Shown in pieces: positions 13,738-22,638 of a stretch of 32,271 nt of DNA. The notes under the pieces were generated by a model. It worked only from the letters and a program-made list of their open reading frames with translations. It was not told the DNA's origin and searched no databases. The translations under genes and the position numbers were made by a program. Every line of letters begins with the position of its first letter. Positions within the stretch are counted from its first letter, which is position 1. This DNA comes from WJMT01 sp964599635. GTDB lineage: Bacteria; Acidobacteriota; Aminicenantia; Aminicenantales; Aminicenantaceae. The stretch spans positions 1 through 32,271 of the forward strand of contig CAZRGM010000004.1 of assembly GCA_964599635.1 (NCBI GenBank). Direction: 5' to 3'.

Positions 13738-15126
13738 CTATTTTTTCCCTCTCAATTTTTTGATGATACCTGGGATAATTTCAGAAATACTGCCGGCTCC
13801 CAGGACTAAAATCATATCTTTGGGAAGTGACAGTTGAGCAACCAGATCCGGTATTTTTTTAAATTCTGGTTCAAAATAGGCATTTTTGTGTCCGTGCCGA
13901 TGTATTTCTTCAAAAAGATTTTTACCGGAAATGTCAGAAATCGGACTTTCCCCTGCTGAGTAGATTTCAGTAACAATGAGGATATCCGCTTGGTTGAATG
14001 CGGTGGTGAATTCTTTCATCAGCATAGACAGGCGAGAGTACCGGTGGGGTTGAAAAACCACCACAGTTCTCCTCATCCATCCTCGTTTGGCCGCCTCCAA
14101 TGTCTTTATTATTTCAGTGGGGTGGTGGGCGTAATCTTCTATGACCATCATGTCTTGGATTTTTTCTTTGAGTTCAAAGCGTCTTCCGATTCCTTTATAA
14201 TTTTCCAAAGCTTTGAGGATGATAGGGACAGTGATATCCAGATTCAGCCCGACAGCCACAGCAGCCATGGCGTTATAAATATTATGGACCCCTGGCACAT
14301 TGAGTTTAAGCTTTCCTAGTTTTTTATTTTTATAATAAAGGTTTGATGTGCTGGAAAATTTTTCAAATTCCTGGTCTGTGGCGTAGATATCCGCCTGAGC
14401 TGAAAAACCGTAGGTGATGATATTTCTTTCCAAATCCGGAATTAAGCTCTGAAGGTTTGGATCGTCTAGGCATAGAATGACCGGGCAGTAAAATGGAACT
14501 TTATTGGCAAAGCTGATAAAAGTCTTTTTTATTTCTTTTACGGTTTCATATTGGTCCAGATGTTCTTCATCCAGATTGGTCAGTACCGCTATATACGGTG
14601 ACAAATAAAGAAAGGAACGGTCACTTTCATCTGCCTCGGCTACAATGAATTCTCCCTCCCCTAATTTGGCATGCGCGCCAATCGTATTCAGCCGCCCTCC
14701 GACGATAATGGTGGGATCAAATTCTCCCTTCTCAAGAACCTGAGCGATCATAGAGGTGGTGGATGTTTTTCCGTGAGAGCCAGTGACGGCAATGCTGTTT
14801 TTTAAACGCATCAGTTCTGCCAGCATTTCCGCTCTTGGAATCACAGGAATTTTTAGATTTTTGGCTTCTTTGACTTCGATATTATCGGATTTCACGGCAG
14901 ATGAGATAACCACGACATCAGCTTCCTTGACCAGCCCACTTTTATGTCCTATAGTGATATCCGCTCCTAATTTGGAAAGCCGTTTGGTGGATTCCTGGGA
15001 GATGAGATCTGAACCTGAAACTTTGTATCCAAGGTTCAGGAGGATTTCAGCGATTCCGTTCATGCCTGTACCTCCAATCCCGACCATATGAATATGATTC
15101 AATTTTCGATGGATACGTCTGATCAA
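13738..15126 (-). CDS. murC: UDP-N-acetylmuramate--L-alanine ligase
   Basis: Adds L-alanine to UDP-MurNAc using ATP, the first amino acid of the peptidoglycan stem peptide. The 462-residue sequence has HIHMVGIGGTGMNGIAE (11-27), the ATP-binding TGSHGKTST (115-123), the central EADESDRSFL stretch, and HHPTEIIKTLEAAK with FQPHRYSR in the third domain. The start is a TTG whose TTGA overlaps the murG stop; GGAGGAGGT lies four bases upstream and the resulting N-terminus has the usual length, so the TTG is convincing. Cytoplasmic enzyme. Confidence 0.96.
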   Translation of the reverse strand: MIRRIHRKLNHIHMVGIGGTGMNGIAEILLNLGYKVSGSDLISQESTKRLSKLGADITIGHKSGLVKEADVVVISSAVKSDNIEVKEAKNLKIPVIPRAEMLAELMRLKNSIAVTGSHGKTSTTSMIAQVLEKGEFDPTIIVGGRLNTIGAHAKLGEGEFIVAEADESDRSFLYLSPYIAVLTNLDEEHLDQYETVKEIKKTFISFANKVPFYCPVILCLDDPNLQSLIPDLERNIITYGFSAQADIYATDQEFEKFSSTSNLYYKNKKLGKLKLNVPGVHNIYNAMAAVAVGLNLDITVPIILKALENYKGIGRRFELKEKIQDMMVIEDYAHHPTEIIKTLEAAKRGWMRRTVVVFQPHRYSRLSMLMKEFTTAFNQADILIVTEIYSAGESPISDISGKNLFEEIHRHGHKNAYFEPEFKKIPDLVAQLSLPKDMILVLGAGSISEIIPGIIKKLRGKK

Positions 15127-16214
15127 TTTACCTCCTCCATTGGTTTTCTATCCATGAGTTGAATGCAGAGATCCGTAATTTTCTTGACTGGATTTTCTTT
15201 TTTCAGTTTTTTTAGATTCTGCTCCATCTGGTTGAGTTTGTGTTTGTTTTCAATAAAAATTCTGATCTTAGATAAAAATAATTCAGGAGTAAAATCTTTT
15301 TCAAGAATGATCTCTGCTCCTTTGATTCTTTCCAACTCCTTGGCATTTAAAAGCTGGTGATTTTCTGTGGACTGTGAAAAGGGGACCAGAATGGAGGGCT
15401 TTTGAGAGGCGATAAGTTCTGCTATTGTGGTGGCTCCAGCTCTGCACACAATCAAATCAGATTTCTGGAAGTATTTATAGATGTCAAAAAAGTAGGCGGC
15501 GATCACAGCGTTCTCAAAGCTGTTTTGTTTGTAGCGTTGTCTGACCCAATTGCTCTCTTTTTCTCCTGTTTGATGGAAAATTTTAAGCTGGCTCTTATGT
15601 TTTTTTAAAAGGGGAAGGCTTTTGATGATGTTTTTATTCAGAAAATGAGAACCCTGACTTCCTCCAAAAACAAGTAGAGTGAGGCCTTTTTCTCTTTTTC
15701 TGGGTGGTAATGAATAGAACTCTTCCCTAACTGGATTTCCCAGAAAATTTGCCTTTCCTTTAAAATCCGGAATGGATTTTTCAAAGGCCACCACAGCCTT
15801 TTGAACAAATGGAATCAAAGCCCTATTGGTCAATCCTGGATGGAGGTTTTGTTCCATTATTAAACAAGGGATTCCCATGAGCGAAGATAATAAAACAATC
15901 GGGCCGGAGCTATAACCTCCCATGCCAATGACAAGGGATGGTTTTACGTTGACGATAATAAGGAGAGATTTCATAAAGGAATAGGGGAGTATAAGCAGAG
16001 ATTTGATGATCAGGAATCCTTTTCCCTTGATGCCTTCTATTTTTAAAGGAATAAATTCTGCATGGTAGTGTTTCATTATGGACTGTTCGAGTTTTCGAGT
16101 GCTTCCAATAAAAATGACTTTGAAGCCCCGTTTTTGCAGGCTTCTTCCGACAGCAAGCGCAGGGTAGATGTGGCCCGCTGTTCCGCCTCCAGATATGAGT
16201 ATTCTTTTATTCAT
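15123..16214 (-). CDS. murG: Lipid II synthase MurG (GlcNAc transferase)
   Basis: Membrane-associated GT28 glycosyltransferase converting lipid I to lipid II. From the ATG at 16214 the protein has 363 residues, the usual size, beginning MNKRILISGGGTAGHIYPAL with the glycine-rich loop at 9-15; the frame is open to a TTG at 16265, but the extra residues are unlike the family and would overlap ftsW further. Other motifs are VIGMGGYSSGPIVL, LVFGGSQGSHFLN and CRAGATTIAELIA, which form the UDP-GlcNAc site. The ATG start overlaps the end of ftsW by eight bases and the stop overlaps the TTG of murC, so translation is coupled on both sides. Confidence 0.95.
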   Translation of the reverse strand: MNKRILISGGGTAGHIYPALAVGRSLQKRGFKVIFIGSTRKLEQSIMKHYHAEFIPLKIEGIKGKGFLIIKSLLILPYSFMKSLLIIVNVKPSLVIGMGGYSSGPIVLLSSLMGIPCLIMEQNLHPGLTNRALIPFVQKAVVAFEKSIPDFKGKANFLGNPVREEFYSLPPRKREKGLTLLVFGGSQGSHFLNKNIIKSLPLLKKHKSQLKIFHQTGEKESNWVRQRYKQNSFENAVIAAYFFDIYKYFQKSDLIVCRAGATTIAELIASQKPSILVPFSQSTENHQLLNAKELERIKGAEIILEKDFTPELFLSKIRIFIENKHKLNQMEQNLKKLKKENPVKKITDLCIQLMDRKPMEEVN

Positions 16215-17325
16215 TATTTTCTTTTGTTCCTCTTTTTCTTTGGGAAATATGAAGGATAATCCCAATACTGACCATCATAATCAGTATAGAAGATCTTCCA
16301 TAGCTCAGAAAAGGAAGAGTCAATCCTGTGGCAGGAAGAAGACCCAGAACAATGCTTATATTCAACAAGGCTTGAGAAAAGACGGCAATCGAGAGCCCTG
16401 CTGCCAGAAGGCAGCTGAATTGGTTAGGGGCTCTTCTGGATATGACCAAGCCTCTCCAAAAAATGATTCCAAAAAGAAAAATCACACTGATTGTCCCGAT
16501 TAAGCCCAACTCTTCTCCTATGATTGAGTAGATGTAATCGGTGTGAGCGCAAGGAAGAAAGAAGAGTTTTTGAGTGCTTTGGGCTATACTGACTCCTAAG
16601 ATGCCCCCTGAACCTACAGCTAATTTAGATTGGTAAGCATGAAAGCCACTGCCAAGGAGATCGCTGGAAGGAGAGACATATGAATTCCATCTGTCTAATC
16701 TGTAATTTGCCTGAAAAAGATAGAATACAAATAGGATAGCGGAAATCAATCCTATTAAAAAAAGCCTGTCTATTCTTATTCCCCCTATAAAAAGCATAAT
16801 GGAACCAGCGATAAATATAAAAAGTGAAGTGCTGTAATCCGGTTCTTTGATGATGAGGATTATAAAAACAAACATCACAGCGGCAGGAATGATCAGGGTT
16901 TTAAATTGATGAAGTTTTTCCTTTTTTCGGCTCAAATAGGAAGCTAAAAATAATATAAGGCTGAGTTTGGCCAGTGATGAGGGGTGGAACCTGAGGCCAA
17001 ACATATGGATAGAGCGATTTGTATTATTGACTTCGGGCATCACAAAGCATAAAACCAAAAGTGTCAAAGTGAGGATCAGCAGTCCATAGATGAATAATGT
17101 GTTTTGATAGAAGGCTGATTTCATGGATACAATGACTAGAATAAGGATCAACCCTGTTGCCGCTCCTATCGACTGATTGATAAGATAATAAAAAGGATGA
17201 TTGTATTTTTCATTGGACTGTACAGCTGACGAGCTGAATACCATGACCAGACCAAAAAGCACCAGAATAAGGGCGGAGATGAAAAGAGTTTTGTCAAAAC
17301 TAAATCGTTTAAATGCTTCCATCAT
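16207..17325 (-). CDS. ftsW: SEDS peptidoglycan glycosyltransferase FtsW
   Basis: A 372-residue polytopic membrane protein with about ten hydrophobic segments, beginning with a short cytoplasmic tail and FISALILVLFGLVMVFSSSA (TM1). SEDS hallmarks include SIHMFGLRFHPSSLAKLSLI, KEPDYSTSL and, near the end, IGEELGLIG and GLTLPFLSYGRSS. FtsW polymerises septal glycan strands from lipid II together with FtsI. Two ATGs in tandem (17325 and 17322) can serve as start. It lies between murD and murG with overlaps at both ends. A second SEDS protein (RodA) is not in the window, but the operon position argues for FtsW. Confidence 0.95.
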   Translation of the reverse strand: MMEAFKRFSFDKTLFISALILVLFGLVMVFSSSAVQSNEKYNHPFYYLINQSIGAATGLILILVIVSMKSAFYQNTLFIYGLLILTLTLLVLCFVMPEVNNTNRSIHMFGLRFHPSSLAKLSLILFLASYLSRKKEKLHQFKTLIIPAAVMFVFIILIIKEPDYSTSLFIFIAGSIMLFIGGIRIDRLFLIGLISAILFVFYLFQANYRLDRWNSYVSPSSDLLGSGFHAYQSKLAVGSGGILGVSIAQSTQKLFFLPCAHTDYIYSIIGEELGLIGTISVIFLFGIIFWRGLVISRRAPNQFSCLLAAGLSIAVFSQALLNISIVLGLLPATGLTLPFLSYGRSSILIMMVSIGIILHISQRKRGTKENNE

Positions 17326-18698
17326 TAATTTTGCTTCCCATTTGTTTTTTCGAAAAGATTTTTCACTTCTTTTTTAAAGACTTTCCCCCTGTGTTCAAAG
17401 CTGTTAAACATATCAAAACTGGTGCAGGCAGGGGCTAAAAGCACTGTTTCTCCAGGGGTTGAAGCCTCAAATCCTATTTTCACGGCTTCTCCCAGTGATT
17501 TGGCTTTTTCTGTCTCTGTATATTTGCCAAGAATTTTGATTATTTTCTCCCCAGCTTCTCCAATAGCGATTATCTTTTTAACCCGGTTTTTTATGGGCTC
17601 TTTAAGGCGCATAAAATCAGCTCCTTTATCTCTTCCTCCTAAGATCAGGACTATTTTTTTTTCAAAACTCATAATAGACTTTAAAGTGGCATCGATATTG
17701 GTGGCTTTAGAGTCGTTATAAAAATCCACTCCCTTTAGGGTCAATACTTTTTCCAGGCGGTGCTCCAGACCCTTAAAATTCATGATGGTCTTTCGGATAT
17801 TAGGAAGGGGGATGTGAAACACATATCCCGAGAGGATTGAAGCCATAATATTTTCTAAATTGTGAATTCCTTTTAAAGGAATGTCTTTTATGGAGATGAC
17901 TTTCTGATCTGCCTCATGCTTCAGTAGGATCCATTCTTTTTGGAGGTAACATCCCTGAGAGATTTTGTTTTTCAAACTGAAGGCCAGTACATTTTTAGGC
18001 CCTTGATTTCTCGCAGACCATACATTGGAATCATCCCTATTCAGAACAGCGGTTTGGGTTTCCTCCTGGTTTTTCAAAATATTGATTTTAGCTTTAAGAT
18101 AAGATGAGAAATTTCCATGCCAATCCAGATGATCAGGGGTTATATTGAGAAGGACGGCTACTTCCGGTGAGAAGTTTTCAATATATTCAAGCTGAAAGCT
18201 GGATAGTTCGGTGACAAAGATATCATCATGAGAGTTTTGAGAGACAAAGCTGATCAAGGGAGTTCCTATGTTGCCAGCCAGATTGGATTTAAGACCCCCG
18301 TCTTTAAGTATGTTGTGAACAAGGGAAGCGACAGTCGATTTTCCGTTCGACCCGGTGATGCCGACAACTTTCCCCTTTAAGAACTGGAAAGCCAGCTCTA
18401 TCTCAGAAATGATTTTTATTCCTCTATTTTCTGCTTCTCGAATGGGAGGTATCGGAGGAACTCCAGGGCTGGGAATGATCAGATCTGTATTTAGAAATGA
18501 ATCAAGATGATGACCTCCTGTTTCAAAGGTAATTCCTTTTTTCTGGTAAGAAAAAATATTTTGGGCCAAATGTGATTTTTTTTGTGCTTCACTGACTTTT
18601 ACCTGAATAGGTATTTTTTGATGGATAAGAAAGTCGCACACAGCTTTCCCTGTCTTTCCGAAACCAACCACCAGAACTTTTTTGTTTTTCAGCTCCAT
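17325..18698 (-). CDS. murD: UDP-N-acetylmuramoylalanine--D-glutamate ligase
   Basis: Cytoplasmic ATP-dependent ligase adding D-glutamate to UDP-MurNAc-L-Ala. The 457-residue protein has an N-terminal Rossmann domain (VLVVGFGKTGKAV, 8-20), the ATP loop GITGSNGKST (113-122), NITPDHLDWH in the central domain with the substrate and metal residues, and YNDSKATNIDAT and LGGRDKGADF in the C-terminal domain. All usual Mur-ligase blocks are present. It starts two bases after the mraY stop and its own stop overlaps the ftsW start. Confidence 0.96.
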   Translation of the reverse strand: MELKNKKVLVVGFGKTGKAVCDFLIHQKIPIQVKVSEAQKKSHLAQNIFSYQKKGITFETGGHHLDSFLNTDLIIPSPGVPPIPPIREAENRGIKIISEIELAFQFLKGKVVGITGSNGKSTVASLVHNILKDGGLKSNLAGNIGTPLISFVSQNSHDDIFVTELSSFQLEYIENFSPEVAVLLNITPDHLDWHGNFSSYLKAKINILKNQEETQTAVLNRDDSNVWSARNQGPKNVLAFSLKNKISQGCYLQKEWILLKHEADQKVISIKDIPLKGIHNLENIMASILSGYVFHIPLPNIRKTIMNFKGLEHRLEKVLTLKGVDFYNDSKATNIDATLKSIMSFEKKIVLILGGRDKGADFMRLKEPIKNRVKKIIAIGEAGEKIIKILGKYTETEKAKSLGEAVKIGFEASTPGETVLLAPACTSFDMFNSFEHRGKVFKKEVKNLFEKTNGKQN

Positions 18699-18700
18699 TT

Positions 18701-19789
18701 TTATCTTAATTTCAGTGTTGTCAGGCTAAAAAGCGCAAATATAATCCCCACAATCCAAAACCTGACTACTATTTTTTGTTCTGTCCATCCTATAAGCTCA
18801 AAATGATGATGCAGAGGGGTCATCTTGAAAACTCTTTTTCCTCCAGTGAGTTTGAAAGTTCCCACTTGTATCATTACCGAAAGGGCTTCCAACACAAAAA
18901 CTCCTGCCACCATAAAGAGCAAAAATTCCTGTTTAATCATTATGGCTATGATTCCCAGAGTTCCCCCTAGTGACAAGGAACCCACATCTCCCATGAAGAT
19001 TTCAGCAGGATGACAGTTATACCACAAGAATCCCAGGCAGGCTCCTGATAAAGCTCCGCACAGAATGGTCAATTCTGCTGCTTGAGTTACAGGTAGAATA
19101 TTTAAATATTCTGACCAGAGGGCATGGCCTGCTATGTAGGAAAGAGCTGTGAAAGAGCTCGCACTGATTAAAGTCAGCCCTATGGCGAGGCCGTCCAGTC
19201 CATCAGCAAGGTTAACTGCATTTGAAGAACTGACCAAAATCAGCATGATCCAGGGTATATAAATCATCCCTAAATAGGGAGTCCATTTTTTGAAGAAAGG
19301 CAGAGTCAGATGTAAGTTAAAATCTCCTTGAAGTCCTATGAAAAAGAGCACCACAGCAATGGAGGCCGCAAAAATAATTTGAAATATTAATTTATATCTG
19401 GCTATCAAACCTTTGGGTTTATTTTTTTTGATTTTGAGGTAATCGTCCAAGAGACCTAGGGCTCCGAATAAGATCATAGTGGCCGTAGCCAGCCATATAT
19501 ACAAATTGCTTAAATCTGCCCATAAAAGGGTAGATAAAACAGTCCCTCCAATAATCAAAATCCCTCCCATTGAAGGTGTTCCCTTTTTGGCGTAGTGGGA
19601 TTTTGGGCCCAATTCCCTTATGGTCTCACCAAATTGATGTTTTCTCAAAAATTTTATCAGCCACGGCCCCAGGACCAGGGTAATGAGAAGTGCTGTGATT
19701 CCACTTAAGGCGGTTCTTACAGTGATATACCGGAACACGTTAAAAAAGATAAATAATTTTTTAAGCGGAACCAAGATGATATAGAGCAC
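18701..19789 (-). CDS. mraY: Phospho-N-acetylmuramoyl-pentapeptide transferase
   Basis: Integral membrane enzyme that transfers phospho-MurNAc-pentapeptide to undecaprenyl phosphate, giving lipid I. The 362-residue protein has ten or so hydrophobic segments and all diagnostic motifs: KKGTPSMGGI (68-77), LLDDYLK (113-119, with D115 and D116 for Mg binding), NAVNLADGLDGLA, FMGDVGSL and the histidine loop MTPLHHHFEL. The start is a GTG at 19789 with AAGGA seven bases upstream; no better start is near. It begins one base after the murF stop. Confidence 0.97.
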   Translation of the reverse strand: MLYIILVPLKKLFIFFNVFRYITVRTALSGITALLITLVLGPWLIKFLRKHQFGETIRELGPKSHYAKKGTPSMGGILIIGGTVLSTLLWADLSNLYIWLATATMILFGALGLLDDYLKIKKNKPKGLIARYKLIFQIIFAASIAVVLFFIGLQGDFNLHLTLPFFKKWTPYLGMIYIPWIMLILVSSSNAVNLADGLDGLAIGLTLISASSFTALSYIAGHALWSEYLNILPVTQAAELTILCGALSGACLGFLWYNCHPAEIFMGDVGSLSLGGTLGIIAIMIKQEFLLFMVAGVFVLEALSVMIQVGTFKLTGGKRVFKMTPLHHHFELIGWTEQKIVVRFWIVGIIFALFSLTTLKLR

Positions 19790-19790
19790 T

Positions 19791-21173
19791 TTATTTTCCT
19801 TTCCTTTTTAAAGCTTTAATTATTTTTTCGGTTTTCATTCCTCTTGAACCTTTGACTAAAACCAAATCATTTTCCTTCAGAAGACTTGGGATTTCTTTGG
19901 CTGCTTCTTCAGATTCATAAAAGGACATGATTTTATGAGAAGACATGCCTGAATTTAAGGCACTTTCCGCAATGTATTTGGCCAGGGGGCCTATGGTTAT
20001 AAGAATGTCTATATTATTTTTTGTGACTGAATCCCCAGCTTTTCTGTGATAGTTGATTTCTTTTTCCCCTAATTCCAGCATATCTCCGAGCACGGCAATT
20101 CTTCTTCCTTGTGTTGGAACAGAGAGGCTTTCAAGGGCGTGATCCAATGCAGCAGGATTGGAATTATAAGAGTCATCAATGACCTTAATATTGTCAGCTA
20201 GGTAGAGAATTTCTCCCCGGTTATTTGATGGGTTTAGTTTTTTCCCTGTTTTCAGAATATCTTTAAAAGGGACAGACATGATGGAAGCGATACCTGCTGC
20301 AGCCAGGAAGTTATAGAGATATCCTTTGTTTGAGAAGGGGATGGTTGTTCTGGAATGAAAGCCTTTATAGAAAAAGTTAAAAGACATTTTTTGTAAAGAA
20401 TGGATCCGGATATCTTGGGCTCTCACATCACAGTGATCTTTGAGGCCGAATAGGACAGGCTTTTTCCCCAAGGACTTAACCATATCTAAGACAATAGGCT
20501 GATCGCCGTTGAGAACAGCAGTGCCGTTTTTTTTCATGCCGTCTAGTATTTCTTTTTTTGCATCAGCTATGTGGTGGATGCTTTTAAAAAATTCCATATG
20601 TACGGGATAGACGTTACAGATCACAGCGATATCTGGAGGCGCGATACATGTCAAATCAGAGATTTCTCCTGGACTGCTCATGCCGTATTCCAGCACAGCG
20701 ACGTCATGATTTTCATGAAGCCCTAACAGAGAAAGAGGCAGTCCAATATGATTGTTAAAATTTCCTCTTGATTTAAGGGGGTGGTACTTTTTTTTAAGAA
20801 GAGCTGCGGTGAAGTCTTTGGTGGTGGTTTTTCCCGTGCTCCCTGTGATTCCGATTACCTTTACATGATGTTCTAAAAAAACTTGATGAGCGAGTTTTTG
20901 AAGGGCTTTTAAAGTGTGGCTGACTTTTATATAAGCCGTCTTTTTGTTCACAAAACTAACTTGCTTGGAAACCACAGCTCCTCCGGCTCCCTTTTCTACC
21001 GCATCCAGAATGAATTCATGTCCGTCTCTTTTATCCTTGAGGGCAAAGAACAGGCTTCCTTTTTCAGTCTGTCTGGAGTCTATGCTGTAGTGATTGAATT
21101 TAGATGAAGGATCTCCCTGAAGTATTTTTCCGTTCATCTTTCCAGCAATCTGGCTTAACTGAAGTTCTATCAA
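19791..21173 (-). CDS. murF: UDP-MurNAc-tripeptide--D-Ala-D-Ala ligase
   Basis: Adds the D-Ala-D-Ala dipeptide to complete UDP-MurNAc-pentapeptide. The 460-residue protein has the N-terminal uridine-binding domain (IDSRQTEKGSLFFAL, 31-45), ATP loop GITGSTGKTT (108-117), FNNHIGLPLSLL, and C-terminal VIDDSYNSNPAALDHAL and AVLGDMLELGE, all typical of MurF. The start is a TTG at 21173; AAAGGAAAG lies about six bases upstream and its N-terminus fits the family. It begins one base after the murE stop. No ddl gene for making D-Ala-D-Ala is in this operon. Confidence 0.95.
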   Translation of the reverse strand: MIELQLSQIAGKMNGKILQGDPSSKFNHYSIDSRQTEKGSLFFALKDKRDGHEFILDAVEKGAGGAVVSKQVSFVNKKTAYIKVSHTLKALQKLAHQVFLEHHVKVIGITGSTGKTTTKDFTAALLKKKYHPLKSRGNFNNHIGLPLSLLGLHENHDVAVLEYGMSSPGEISDLTCIAPPDIAVICNVYPVHMEFFKSIHHIADAKKEILDGMKKNGTAVLNGDQPIVLDMVKSLGKKPVLFGLKDHCDVRAQDIRIHSLQKMSFNFFYKGFHSRTTIPFSNKGYLYNFLAAAGIASIMSVPFKDILKTGKKLNPSNNRGEILYLADNIKVIDDSYNSNPAALDHALESLSVPTQGRRIAVLGDMLELGEKEINYHRKAGDSVTKNNIDILITIGPLAKYIAESALNSGMSSHKIMSFYESEEAAKEIPSLLKENDLVLVKGSRGMKTEKIIKALKRKGK

Positions 21174-21174
21174 T

Positions 21175-22638
21175 TTAGCTTTCCTTTATTTTCTTCACTG
21201 CGTTTTTTGCGGCTTTGACATCATCGAAGGGGATAATTCTGTCTTTAATGATTTGAACTTTTTCATGTCCTTTTCCTGCAATGAGAACATAGTCTCCTTT
21301 CTTTCCCATAGAAATGGCCTTTTTTATGGCTTTTCTTCTGTCCGGTAGGATTTCATACTTATTTTTCCCTGTTTTTTGAATGCCTTTTTCAATATCTGAA
21401 ATGATATCCATCGGATCTTCAGATCTGGGATTATCTGAGGTGATTATGGTCCAGTCTGCTATTTTTCCTGCGGTCTCCCCCATCCGGGGCCTTTTTGATT
21501 GATCTCTATCTCCTCCGGCGCCGAAAACAAGAAATATTCGCTTTGAGGTCATCTCTCTAAATGTTTCAAGCAGGTTTCTTAGAGCTTCATCAGTATGGGC
21601 ATAGTCTACAAAGAGATTGAGTCCCAAACTGTTCGGGACTTTCTCGAATCGGCCCGGTACATTTTTTAGAGAAGCGATTCCTTTCTCGATAGCCTCGACA
21701 GGTATTTTTAGAGCCAGAGCAGAAGCTACGGCTGTTAATATATTATAGAGATTTGGTTTTCCAAGTAGAGCCGAGGAAAGCCTTATTTTCCCCACAGGAG
21801 ACTCAATGTGAGCGGTGATGCCTTTGGAGGTTAATTGATAGTAAGCAGGATTGACATCTGCTTTTTCATGATAACCAAAGCTTAAAACTTTTCTTGATAG
21901 CTCTGAAATAAGCTTTTGGCCCCAAATAGAATCCCAGTTGACGACAGGGATGCTTTTTTGTGCGGTTGTAAACAGATTTTTCTTGGCTTGATAGTAATTT
22001 TCGAGAGACTTGTGATAGTCCATATGGTCGCCGCTGAGGTTTGTGAATACGGTGACATCAAAATCTATTCCATGGATCCTTTTCATTTCTATGGAATGGG
22101 AAGAAACTTCCATAATGCAGTGAGTGACTCCCTGTTCAAGCATTTTTTGAAGCAGGGCATCCAGGTCGGGAGCTTCTGGAGTAGTCCTTTGAGCGGGTAT
22201 GTTAAACTCAGGTCCTCTGTAGGATATACTTCCTATGACCCCTGGGCAGTACCCTGCTTTTTCTAAAATTTTTTCCATTAAATAGGTCACTGTTGTTTTT
22301 CCCTTAGTTCCTGTTATCCCTATGACCTTTAATTTTTGTGAAGGGTGGTTAGAGAGCTGGGCTGAAGCTAGAGCGAGAGCCAGCCTGGCATCGTGGGCTC
22401 TGATCCAGGTTTTTTTAAATTCTGTAGGTCTGTCTTTCTCGCAGAGCACAGCTGAGACTCCTTTTTTCAGGGCCTCTGGAATGAAATCAAATCCATCCTT
22501 TTTTTCTCCTTTGAGTGCGGCAAATATAAATCCTTTCTCAATTTTTTGGGAGGCGTAAGATATTCCCGTGATTTTTTCCTCCAGATTTCCACTGACCTGA
22601 AGTCCTGGAATATTTTTTATCAATTCTTTAATAATCAT
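21175..22638 (-). CDS. murE: UDP-MurNAc-tripeptide synthetase, meso-diaminopimelate type
   Basis: Adds the third residue of the stem peptide. The 487-residue protein has the ATP loop GITGTKGKTT (107-116), the TTPEAPDL block, HMDYHKSLENYYQAKKNLF with the lysine (K219) expected to be carbamylated, and FGAGGDRDQSKRPRMG. The specificity motif reads DNPR (402-405), followed by SEDP, which in characterised enzymes binds meso-diaminopimelate, whereas lysine-adding enzymes lack the arginine. This implies DAP-type peptidoglycan. The ATG overlaps the ftsI stop (ATGA). Confidence 0.96.
   Translation of the reverse strand: MIIKELIKNIPGLQVSGNLEEKITGISYASQKIEKGFIFAALKGEKKDGFDFIPEALKKGVSAVLCEKDRPTEFKKTWIRAHDARLALALASAQLSNHPSQKLKVIGITGTKGKTTVTYLMEKILEKAGYCPGVIGSISYRGPEFNIPAQRTTPEAPDLDALLQKMLEQGVTHCIMEVSSHSIEMKRIHGIDFDVTVFTNLSGDHMDYHKSLENYYQAKKNLFTTAQKSIPVVNWDSIWGQKLISELSRKVLSFGYHEKADVNPAYYQLTSKGITAHIESPVGKIRLSSALLGKPNLYNILTAVASALALKIPVEAIEKGIASLKNVPGRFEKVPNSLGLNLFVDYAHTDEALRNLLETFREMTSKRIFLVFGAGGDRDQSKRPRMGETAGKIADWTIITSDNPRSEDPMDIISDIEKGIQKTGKNKYEILPDRRKAIKKAISMGKKGDYVLIAGKGHEKVQIIKDRIIPFDDVKAAKNAVKKIKES

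Noticed and set aside
16215..16265. Longer murG starting at TTG 16265
   Set aside because: The added residues are not conserved in MurG and would enlarge the overlap with ftsW; the ATG at 16214 gives the standard N-terminus.
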